Assembly (NCBI GenBank): GCA_021399445.1
Contig: JAJTUQ010000010.1
Location: forward strand, 434,001-498,000
Origin: Xylogone sp. PMI_703
Lineage: Eukaryota > Ascomycota > Leotiomycetes
Length of the DNA: 64,000 nucleotides
Direction of reading: 5' to 3'
This document shows positions 55,456 through 64,000 of the stretch, piece by piece (the stretch's first letter is position 1; every line of letters begins with the position of its first letter). The position numbers and the translations under genes were made by a program. Below the pieces are notes generated by a model. It searched no databases, was not told where the DNA came from, and saw nothing but the letters and a program-made list of their open reading frames with translations.

Positions 55456-56564
55456 ATGATTCTACCACCACCTTGGGCCCGCCTAATTCGCTTCATCTCT
55501 TCCGATGATGTTGTTCATTATGGCGATGTTATAGCTCCATCATCGGATTTCGACGTGGGATCTCCTTCTAACGCCTCCTCATTAACTGCTAGACTGATAA
55601 CTGGTAACCCTTTTGGTCCCGACTGTAAAGTAACCGATACAGTCCTTCCGGTAAAAAAACTCCTTGGACCTTTCACTAAGGATACCATTCCAGCTGTAAG
55701 ATGTATTGGGGGAAATTATGGCGGCCATTGTATGTTGCTTCATCCCCCTTCCATGGGCAGAAGAAGATAAATTATGTTTTCACCAAGAAATGAACTTCAA
55801 GCTTATATAAATAGTGAATGAACTAGGAATGAAGCCTCCCCGATTCCCCGTCATGTTTCCTAAACTGCCTAATGCAGTTTGCGGCTACGGTGATGACGTG
55901 GAGATCCCAAAGATCGCTCAAGATAACCAGGCGGACTATGAGGGAGAACTTGTTATTGTAATGGGGAAAGATGCAAAAAATGTAAAAGCCAAAGATGCTC
56001 TGGAGTATGTTGCTGGATATACAGTTGGGAACGATGTGTCTTCCAGGTAGGAATAATCCTTCATTCAGACAATTAAAAGAAACTGACGATCAACCGCCCA
56101 AAAGGAAGTGGCAGTGGGATCCAGATCTTGTTGGGACATCGCCACCGCCTCAGATGAGCTTCTCCAAATCTTTTGATACCTTCGCCCCAATGGGCCCGTG
56201 TATTACTTCCACTACAGTGAGTTCCATTTGTTTACCTAGTCAAAGACCCATTAATGCGAGTGCCTCAAAGCTGAACATTATATTCTGACAGCTCATTCCC
56301 AATCCTCATGTGCTGCCACTGTGCACTCGCGTCAACGGCGAGATCCGGCAGCAAAGCAATACTTCAGATTTGCTATTCAATGTTGCACAGATAATAGAGT
56401 TCTGTAGTCAAGGGACTACGTTGCAAGCTAGAAGTGTTATATTCACAGGAACCCCGTCAGGTGTTGGCTATACGATGAGCCCACCTCAATGGCTGAAGCC
56501 AGGCGATCAAATCGAGATTACTATCGGACCGATGACTCTGATACATGGTGTGAAATACGCATAG
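55456..56564 (+). CDS. Fumarylacetoacetate hydrolase (FAH) family protein
   Basis: Four exons, 55456-55729, 55815-56046, 56105-56216 and 56292-56564, giving 296 residues. The short form of the family (fumarylpyruvate hydrolase or 2-hydroxyhepta-2,4-diene-1,7-dioate isomerase type) is about this long. Metal-binding residues lie in DYEGELVIVMGK (ExE), preceded by NYGGHLNELGMKPP and followed by GYTVGNDVSSRKWQW, FDTFAPMGPCIT, and GTPSGVG. Such enzymes hydrolyse or isomerise beta-dicarbonyl acids, often the last step of aromatic ring degradation, and fungal clusters use relatives for tailoring. It shares a promoter region with the P450 and is convergent with the large fusion gene at 56804. The position of the usual catalytic His-Glu pair at the N-terminus is not fully clear to me. 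Confidence 0.9.
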
Positions 56565-56803
56565 ATGAGGGGCTAGTTTTATCCACGACTAGTAAGAAAT
56601 ACATGGAAATGGACGATAGATTTTGTTGAGGTTTGTGGGTGGGCTCTTGCATAAAACGCAGGGATGAATACAGAACTGCTATATTGATTGCTTGGGCGGT
56701 ATACAGCTACAATTGGCTCTATATATACAGTCCCCAAATATTATAACGGATCTAGATTTGCCTGAAATATAATCTACGTATCACCGGTGCTTCCGTTATT
56801 TGC

Positions 56804-59800
56804 TTATGCATGATTAGCACCGGTTTCTCCCCGAAGAAAACCGTCAATTATCTGATTGACTACTACCGGGCGTGTCACAAACAAGAAATGATCCGCATCC
56901 GGTATTTCGACCAAGCGTGCGTTTGGAATATTTTGTCTCAAGAATAACACACTCTGATTTGGCACCTCTTGACCCAGAGATCCTGTAATCAGAAGGGTTG
57001 GAGCTTTGATAGATGGCACATAGTGACGGTCATCGTCTTTTGAAATATGATTGAAAAATCCCAGCAATGTTTCAACTCCCGCTTTGACGCTCATTTGTTG
57101 GAACCACTTCACAACCTTGTTTGCATCATCACTTGGAAGATCTCTGAAGACCACGGCGGGGTCAAGAACCATGTTCGTGATGCCAGTAATTCCACCTTTG
57201 GTGGCAGCTGAGGTGAATAGATCAATAGCCTCTTCCGAGAATCCCCAGGGCCAATCTGCGCGCTTCCTAAAGCATGGACTTCCGTTAATGGCGACCAGTT
57301 TATCCACTAGCTGAGGATTCTGCGCAGCAAATCGAAGCGCTACATGCCCGGCTGAGGCAAAGCCAACAATGTGTGTCTTCGAAAGCTTCAGATGTTCCAT
57401 TAACAGTTTAACGTCATCGCAATATAGCTGGGTAACATCTTCGGTACCAGCAGGTAGTTTGGAGGATTCACCATAACCGCGAAGATCCATGTAGATGTTG
57501 CGGTATCCCTTTGAGAAATACTGTCTCTGAGCTCCCCAGGATTGGCTTGCCAATGGCAGTCCATGAATCCAAACGATAGTTTCTTCTCCATTGCCTTCTT
57601 CCCAAAACGCGATTTCACCTGTGTCAACGTTGCACTTCCGTCCTGAGAAAGCAAAATTTGTTTCAATTGCAATGGGGCTCGTCCTAAGCTCTAGATGGCC
57701 TGGCTCATTTGAGGGCGTACTGGTATTACTGACGGGATAATCAAAATTATCGAGACCCGGCACTATAACAGCTGCTGGATTGTTGTTCTTTAAACGAAGC
57801 TGTTCGGCAGCGTAGTCAGTGACACACCCTGAAAGAAGCTGCCTGACATCTTCCAGGACAACACGAAGACGAGTATTCATGGATAGCCAGTCATCAGGGC
57901 TATGAATTACTGGCATTTCAGATACCTCTGTCACCGAGCTTGTAAGTTCCGTTCGTTGACTCAGAGGTTTATAGGCTGGATACTTCGCAAACATTGTCGA
58001 GCCCAGGTGATAGATCGCTCGGTTTTTGTTCCACAGCAACCGTAACGGTTCTTCGTATTTCCGAAGGGATTCAATATCATCCGGTCTAGTGATAACCACG
58101 TTGGGACCATGTGGTGCGATATATAAGTGGTCGGCGGGGAGTTCAAAGGCGGAGCACTGCAAGATTACTTGAGCTATGGAGTTGGTTGTTATGGTTACAC
58201 CCGCCGTCTCACGACCTGCTTTGCCCACTATCACTACCATTGTTTTAGACCAATTAATGTGTTGTTTTTTCAACCAAAGATTCATCCGATATGAAAGGTC
58301 TAGACCAACGAGGAAGAACGTGGCAATCATGACCGCGTTGATCGGAACTGTAGCACCCAGTGCGGCTCCTGTGGCCTCAAGGTACTCCTCTTGCATGAAC
58401 TCCGCTGTGAGTTTTGTTGGATCTTCTAGCACTGCTCGAAGATACTTCGCTGTTACGTCGCAAGTATAATCAATCATAGAAGCAATAGCACCTTCCCGGC
58501 CTCTGAATGCCTCAGCTCGAATTTTATCTCGCCAAAGTTCCGTTGAATTTGCAGCACGGGTCTTTTCAGTTGCGTCAAGTAATCTCCGAGCCTCGGTTTC
58601 CCAAGTGCCACTTGAAGAATTAGCAGCATACATTTTCACGAGGGAGGCGACAGCTGGGCCGAGGTGTGAGATGGCTGCAAGTTCCTTGAAACCACGACTC
58701 GACAGGCGTAAACTGATGGAAGACGGATCTTGACCACTTCCGGGATATAAGATCAGGCTGTCGCTTGTGGCGGCCAAAAGAGGATGAGAAGCAGTTGTGT
58801 CTTGCATCGTTTTTGCAAATTGAGCTCCTATGCTAGTTTTACTTGCAGTGTATGTCTCGAAGAGACTAAGGAACTCCGGAGACTGCCAAGTAGCAGTTCC
58901 CTGAATTTTGTTTCTGGTAAGTGTTGGAGGTTTGAAACGATAGACTCGAGTGTCGACGCGAAATCGTTGATCTTTGTCAAGACTCTCAGCTACAATCAGC
59001 CACGTTTCGTTTTTGACAGTGATTGAAGTTGCGTCAGTACCACCGAAAGTTGGAAATTTGGTAATTTCTTCGAGATACCCGTCTTCTACGCGGTAGATTA
59101 CAGATTCAAGCGCGGTGTTGGGAGCCTCTCGAGTACCAGTGATGAACTTGATGAACACCACGTATATGTTCTCTCCATCTCTAATAACGGTAAATTCTCT
59201 CCCCCCTGCTCCCTTGAGCCTCTGACTAAGCTGAAAACCCTTACCATCCCAACTGTAGACTGAGCTATCACCACCGATATTGGCAAATACAAGGAGTGCT
59301 TCACTCTCGGTTTCGACTAGACAGAATGCTCTTCCATGAACCATACCATCATCAAAGGTGTAAAAATGCTCAAACCGGCCATTTTCCAATCGAAGAATAA
59401 CGGACGGGACTTTGTGATCAGCATATGCTAAATATTCCTGACCTGCAAGAGTAAAGTGTAAGAAATTATATCCCCAGGCCGAAGGAACAGTCTGGAAGGG
59501 TTTGAACAGAGCAGAGTCTTTATCCCATTCGAATATGATGGAGTCTGGGGGAATCTTAGACTCGACACCAGGGATCGCAACGCCTTGTGCAAGAGCCAAA
59601 AAATGACGGCCAGCGGCGAAAAAGTATCGCCATTGTTTAGCTGCAAAGGTTGGGATAGTTTGAAATGGACTAAATTTGCCATACTTCCACTCAAATATAG
59701 TAGAAGAAACTTCTGTCAAATTATAAGGCCCTTTTCCTGAGCGAAGAGAGGCTGTTGCCAAGAAATGCTTTCCGTCGATGGTAAAATACTCGGCATCCTC

Positions 59801-60046
59801 TCCACCAGGGACAGGTAGTCGCTGGTATTCCTCGAAAAGGGATGATTCATTCAGTCGATACAGTATGAGCGAAGTATCACTGTTGCCGAGATTCATTCCA
59901 CTCGGCGCACCAGTGATATCTTCCGCCAGTTGAGGAATGGCGAGATATTGATGGCCATCTAGAACGAAGGCAGCCACAGCTCTCGCCCCTGAAGTTGGAA
60001 GTGTCTGCACAAGCTCGAGTACAGCAGAATTCTCCATAGTCTGCAA
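56804..60046 (-). CDS. Large fusion: EPTP-type beta-propeller, helical middle region, alpha/beta-hydrolase domain
   Basis: A single 3.2-kb open frame of 1080 residues without introns; ATG at 60037 is an alternative start. Residues ~1-375 form repeats of about 50 residues of the type FxxxQxIPTxxAxxWxxFxxxGxxFLA, which match EPTP/EAR propeller repeats. Residues ~390-760 are mostly helical and unrecognised. Residues ~800-1075 are an alpha/beta-hydrolase fold: IVWIHGLPLASQSW (oxyanion HG), DLRGYGESS and VGFASAGHVALR. Alignment with VGHSMGG puts Ala897, not Ser, at the nucleophile position, with Ser898 next. The acid position reads ITGSLGQEVP with Gly instead of Asp, while His1053 in PDADHF is kept. 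It may thus be non-hydrolytic or use a shifted serine. No signal peptide. Function unknown; it lies between the FAH-family gene and a Zn2Cys6 gene. Confidence 0.85.
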   Translation of the reverse strand: MQTMENSAVLELVQTLPTSGARAVAAFVLDGHQYLAIPQLAEDITGAPSGMNLGNSDTSLILYRLNESSLFEEYQRLPVPGGEDAEYFTIDGKHFLATASLRSGKGPYNLTEVSSTIFEWKYGKFSPFQTIPTFAAKQWRYFFAAGRHFLALAQGVAIPGVESKIPPDSIIFEWDKDSALFKPFQTVPSAWGYNFLHFTLAGQEYLAYADHKVPSVILRLENGRFEHFYTFDDGMVHGRAFCLVETESEALLVFANIGGDSSVYSWDGKGFQLSQRLKGAGGREFTVIRDGENIYVVFIKFITGTREAPNTALESVIYRVEDGYLEEITKFPTFGGTDATSITVKNETWLIVAESLDKDQRFRVDTRVYRFKPPTLTRNKIQGTATWQSPEFLSLFETYTASKTSIGAQFAKTMQDTTASHPLLAATSDSLILYPGSGQDPSSISLRLSSRGFKELAAISHLGPAVASLVKMYAANSSSGTWETEARRLLDATEKTRAANSTELWRDKIRAEAFRGREGAIASMIDYTCDVTAKYLRAVLEDPTKLTAEFMQEEYLEATGAALGATVPINAVMIATFFLVGLDLSYRMNLWLKKQHINWSKTMVVIVGKAGRETAGVTITTNSIAQVILQCSAFELPADHLYIAPHGPNVVITRPDDIESLRKYEEPLRLLWNKNRAIYHLGSTMFAKYPAYKPLSQRTELTSSVTEVSEMPVIHSPDDWLSMNTRLRVVLEDVRQLLSGCVTDYAAEQLRLKNNNPAAVIVPGLDNFDYPVSNTSTPSNEPGHLELRTSPIAIETNFAFSGRKCNVDTGEIAFWEEGNGEETIVWIHGLPLASQSWGAQRQYFSKGYRNIYMDLRGYGESSKLPAGTEDVTQLYCDDVKLLMEHLKLSKTHIVGFASAGHVALRFAAQNPQLVDKLVAINGSPCFRKRADWPWGFSEEAIDLFTSAATKGGITGITNMVLDPAVVFRDLPSDDANKVVKWFQQMSVKAGVETLLGFFNHISKDDDRHYVPSIKAPTLLITGSLGQEVPNQSVLFLRQNIPNARLVEIPDADHFLFVTRPVVVNQIIDGFLRGETGANHA

Positions 60047-60789
60047 TCCTGGATAATGCCCTTCTCAATATTATACTTTTCTTATGATGAATTGAATTTT
60101 TATACCACAATTTTGATGAGCCCAGAATGCGTTTCTTTAAATAATGGTTCGCTAGATATGTTTTTGGTTAAGTTTGGTAGATGGCAGCTAAGGGTACATG
60201 AATCTTTTCCAATTCAACCGAGAATCAGATGTTAGATCCTCAATTATTGTTCATCAACAAACTAACCCTCTGCTCTTTTGTGTGATCGTGTTAGGGGCGA
60301 GCATGGCGCTAGCCTATGCTATTACTGGTACCGCCATTTGCCGTGTAGGTGGGAACATTTGGCCTCCCGCTGTTTCCCGCTATACTTATAACGGAAGGAT
60401 AAGAAAAGGACGGGAGAATGCCGTATCCTGCAAAGTCTTTTCCATAACATAATTTGTAATGTAGATGGCTTCAGCTCATAGCTAAATGTAAGCTGTGTTA
60501 CTGCCATTCTGTCTTGTGTTAGAATCTACATCGAACCTCCCATCGGATGATCATAAGGCCGAAGCCCGAAAAGCCGCGAGCACCGAGCAGGGGTCGACCA
60601 TGGGAACGGTTCCACCTCTGAGACCCAATTTATATACTCTCATATGCAGTTATCAATATACTCAACTCTCCATACCTTCTAATTGACACAAAGAGTACTG
60701 TAATCACAGAATCACCGGTGCCTCGTACCACGGGAAAGTATACGATAGTATACCGACAGCCATAGTCCCACGATCCCACCGCGAATCCG
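60047..60789. promoter_or_regulatory. Promoter of the fusion gene and 3' flank of the Zn2Cys6 gene
   Basis: About 740 bp. It contains the CACCGGTG palindrome at 60713-60720, which also occurs at 56782-56789 at the far side of the fusion gene. An 84-codon plus frame at 60198-60452 lacks family features. No gene is supported. Confidence 0.4.
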
Positions 60790-63504
60790 TCATTCCGTCG
60801 CATCCTCAGGATAAATTGAGGAAAGGTTCCAAACAAAATCAAGCGCTCCTTCTTCGAGACCCGGATATATTTGATTCCCAGTCAACCCGAATGGAGCCAT
60901 TGAAGGATCAAAAGGAAGAGAAAGCCAGTCTTCCGAGTATGCGTCGTGCAATGAATGTTCCATGTTCATATCCTGTCCTGGCTCCACCTGTGCTTGGCCA
61001 GGCGTGCTTTCATTAGCGTGCGTCCGATCCTGTATAATGTGCGATGGCCTTGTAGATTCACGACCCAGGTGGCCGTGTTTTGAAGAGATAATAAACTGAT
61101 ATCGTAGCCGAGCAACATGCGTTTCCAGAAGAGAGGCATATCGAGGTGCAAGATGCATATCATCAAGCGTGCACGATTTCAAAGCTTGGATACTCCTTTC
61201 CAAGATATCCAGAGATACTCTGAGCTGGGTCTGCCTAACCCCGAGACTGAGAGCTTTAAGAAGAAAGACCGATGAACTTGTGACACGAAGATAGTATCTG
61301 ACGGTCGAAAATCGAAGGGTACCAGATGTCGCCCGATTTTCAACTGTTTTCAAAATCTGACACGCGCCGGAAATTACCTCCTGAATATATACATAATCTA
61401 CCTCTTCCAAATTTATGGCCTGGTCATCTTCAAGACCCACGGCTTGGTCTGAGTTTAACAATTCTCGTTCCACGACAGCTTGCATTCCTAAAGAGTTTAT
61501 AAAGATTCGAATAAATTGGTACTCAATAAATAGCATTTCACGATGACTCTCCTTTAGTTCTTTGATTAGGGTGTCAGTGTGATTGATTTTATTATGGATG
61601 AATTATTTCGGAAGGAAGTTTGAATATAAACCTAAACCTAAACCGAAACGAAACGATAGTAGACGGATATCCTTACCAGATTTATCCATGTATTTCTCCT
61701 TCCATTGAGCTAACAGTGGTCGGAAATGATCCAATAAACCGATATACCGGCCGCTCAGTAAGTGCTGCTTTGTAGATGCCGCAGACGGGAAAAATACATC
61801 GGAGACTGACTTGAGGAGTTTTGTGAGCCCCATCCACGCTGCCATGAAGAGATCCCATTGATGCTCCGATTCCATGGGTGAGGCGTCAGCGCTATACCCA
61901 TCAGAAACGGCTATATTCAGACTGTGTGGCATGAACGATGTGCATCCTAGTCGTGATGCAAGCTGATTTACGAATACGTGGAGCAACTTCTGGAGTCTCA
62001 GATCCCGCCTTGATCTATGGTTTATCTTGCCAGGCGTATCACCATTACCTGCTTCTTCATTTTGACGATTTTGAGAATCAAACACTCCAAGTTCGTGTGC
62101 CAGGGACAAGGCTGAACCCAGCAGCATCCATGACATTCTATCAGATCTCCTGGCGGGTTCAATAACCTCTTCGAGCCATTGATTCGATGGTGTGGTGGGT
62201 TCGGATTCTCTGTCTGCATCGGGGGGCAAGTGGATCAAGTTCGAGTCCCAGCCATCACCCTCGGGAGGGAAATGTAACGATCGAGGGTGCCATTCAGTCA
62301 TCATGAGCAGGGACTCGATGGTACCTCTTGTTCGCATTTTGGTCTCAGAACCTTTCTCTTGGCCAAACATCACTCGCATCATCAGGCCCTGCCAGTGTTT
62401 CCAGAGACGGTTGTGAAGAAAATAGCTTTTCGACATGCCAGCGAGTCCTGGTAAAATATGATAGCGTGAAGATAGCAGTAACAATGTGCAACATAGCATC
62501 GGTTCTTCTGTGATTAGTTGGAAATGATGATTATGCGAGGCATAGTATTCTGAGAGAATAGGTGATTGTGGTAACAGGTTTAAAAAGAATCTGAAACCGG
62601 ATTAGATCACTTTTCGTACTTTAGTAGGGGAATATAGAAAGTCATACAAATCTATAAATGCTACTGCTTCCTTCGCCGTAAGCCAGCCCATAGTGACAAA
62701 ACGACAAAGAGACCAAACCTTGAGGACCTCTGGATCTGGTGCGGCAGGGTATTGATCTAGAGTCATGATTGAACTTCTGCGTAGAGGTCTAGCTGAACCC
62801 CGGCTACCATGACTGGTGAATCTTTCATCGCCAGTGAACGGGGGGTTGCTCTCTGCAGAAGCGGCTTCAAATAAGATATTTAGAGCGTCATTTCCACTCG
62901 AAACGACGGTACGCATCACCGAGTTGGCTATGCCTGATGCCGATGATAATGAAACCGGTTGCATATTGTCCATGTTTGACACTGGTACTTGACGAGTACC
63001 ATGATGACTGTTGGATACAGCAAAGCCGGTGTTGCCATTATCAAAGGGGAGGTCTCTATCACCCAGAATAACATCTTGATGATGATTGTTCTGTCCAGAA
63101 GCATGGGCTTCAGAGGGAGACAATGGAGGAATATCATCTGTCGCGTTGTGTGCTATGCCTACATTCAGTTGGTTGACTTCCCTGGCTGGATGCACCACTC
63201 CTAATACATCACGTGCCGTCGACGGGGTAGCTATACAAGGAGATTGCGCATATCAGTATGAATATCCCGGCATGTAATTGCACATTCGAAGCAGACATCT
63301 ATGCTTACTCATGGGACGCCGTTTCCTGCCCACATCATCATTGAAAATGCATTCACGACGTTGCCGACGACATCTTCCACAAGGAGGACGCACTTCCGGG
63401 CCGAGGTCACAGCGGGTCTTCCTCGTTCGACAAGCGACACAGGCTTTGTATGTTCGCTGGAACTCTCGAGGAGAGGCTCGACGGTGAGATCGTGCCTTCT
63501 CCAT
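60790..63504 (-). CDS. Zn2Cys6 transcription factor (ARCA/UGA3-like), 820 residues
   Basis: Four exons on the minus strand: 63504-63309, 63230-62648, 62590-61677 and 61559-60790, giving 820 residues. The zinc cluster has cysteines at 22, 25, 32, 42, 45 and 52; the CX9C middle spacing is longer than the usual CX6C and is seen in part of this family. After a Ser/His-rich linker, the regulatory domain starts at KVWSLCRFVTMGWLTAKEA, continues through FIDLFFLNLLPQSPI and EEPMLCCTLLLLSSRYH (rebuilt across the second intron), and ends after an acidic, Pro-rich tail. An upstream in-frame ATG at 63627 would add a 41-residue extension without obvious features; I prefer 63504. It is the likely regulator of the P450/dioxygenase/FAH/fusion group, by position only. 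Confidence 0.88.
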
Positions 63505-63903
63505 GTCTACATCGCTCGCCCATTGAAGGCAAAGTATGGGTGAGTATGGAAGCAGGCGGCAAAAGCGGAAAGATAATGGCGCGACGTGCGGCAAAGCTCG
63601 GCAAAGCGCGGCGGTGTCGGCACACACCAGTCCCGCCTCAATAGGGATAGCTAGGAGAACGCTGCTATGCGAGGCTACCGTATTCTATTCGTAGCCCACT
63701 TAATGTAGTTCCCTGTATAAATTGTATTGTATTGGTACACTATTTACAGATATGGATAGCTTTTATCAATAAATCTCTTGAAGTCAAGATTAGACACCAA
63801 AGCAGCTTCTTAGTGATAATGGCTTAGCTATTCTACCGGACCAACTCTAACTAGCTTTGATAAAAGACTCCGCCTCACTCTAGTGAATTAGAAATATTGC
63901 ATC
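63505..63903. other. 5' flank of the Zn2Cys6 gene
   Basis: About 400 bp with no supported gene. The first 140 bp are GC-rich and hold overlapping short frames on both strands around the start of the regulator; the rest is AT-rich. CGTGCGGCAAAGCTCGGCAAAGCGCGG-like repeats (CGGCAAAG, three times) occur at about 63558-63610. Confidence 0.35.
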
Positions 63904-64000
63904 TTATTGTCGTTCAACATGCTGTACAACAACATCCTTCCCCTGCCCATCTCTATCCCCATCATGATCCGGATCTACAAACCCATCAACCTCATTCAAT
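63904..64000 (-). CDS. Possible C-terminal end of a minus-strand gene (cut by window)
   Basis: Reading leftward from the window end, one frame is open for about 31 codons to a TAA at 63906-63904. The peptide is rich in Asp, Gly, Val and Gln (VDPDHDGDRDGQGKD) and ends in VERQ, the sort of acidic tail seen on many fungal membrane or cytosolic proteins. There is no motif to name a family. It could be chance. Confidence 0.3.
   Translation of the reverse strand, partial: LNEVDGFVDPDHDGDRDGQGKDVVVQHVERQ

Noticed and set aside
61590..61680. Stop codon within the conserved region of the Zn2Cys6 gene, suggesting a pseudogene
   Set aside because: An intron at 61676-61560 with good donor (GTAAGG) and acceptor removes the stop and restores KSELKESHREM.

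Overview
The window reads as genomic DNA of a filamentous ascomycete, most likely a member of the Eurotiales. That placement is my inference. It rests on short introns (about 50-90 bp, GT...AG, with CTAAC/CTGAC-like branch sites), several Zn2Cys6 regulators, long AT-rich gene-poor stretches between gene groups, and families typical of accessory or secondary-metabolism regions. I rebuilt the spliced genes by hand from reading frames and splice sites, and every multi-exon model given as complete closes in frame.

Left part (1-24.6 kb): a truncated Zn2Cys6-family regulator; a CoA ligase; a divergent pair encoding the two halves of a biotin-dependent acyl-CoA carboxylase; an FMN 2-hydroxy-acid oxidase; an extended SDR reductase; an aromatic-type PLP aminotransferase; a second Zn2Cys6 regulator; a catalase-like heme protein; and an FAD monooxygenase. 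The ligase, carboxylase alpha subunit and oxidase end in NKL, GKL and SKL. This suggests a peroxisome-associated acid-activation, carboxylation and oxidation module.

Middle part (24.6-39.2 kb): a Ytp1-like membrane protein, a third Zn2Cys6 regulator, a pyruvate-decarboxylase-like ThDP enzyme convergent with a flavin-containing monooxygenase, and an arsenite methyltransferase divergent from a bZIP regulator. The aminotransferase, hydroxy-acid oxidase, ThDP decarboxylase and reductase could together interconvert 2-oxo acids, 2-hydroxy acids, aldehydes and alcohols (Ehrlich-type chemistry).

Right part (39.2-64 kb): a 3.3-kb non-coding stretch, a 12-exon LaeA-like methyltransferase and two F-box proteins, with little sign of clustering. 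Then comes a compact group: TauD-type dioxygenase, cytochrome P450, FAH-family hydrolase, a 1080-residue propeller/alpha-beta-hydrolase fusion that lacks the usual nucleophile serine, and an 820-residue Zn2Cys6 regulator. This looks like a separate catabolic or biosynthetic cluster. The window ends in what may be the 3' end of another minus-strand gene.

I saw no rRNA, convincing tRNA, CRISPR array or intact transposon. Gene-poor stretches at 15.0-18.7, 24.6-26.9 and 39.2-42.5 kb hold no ORF I can support.
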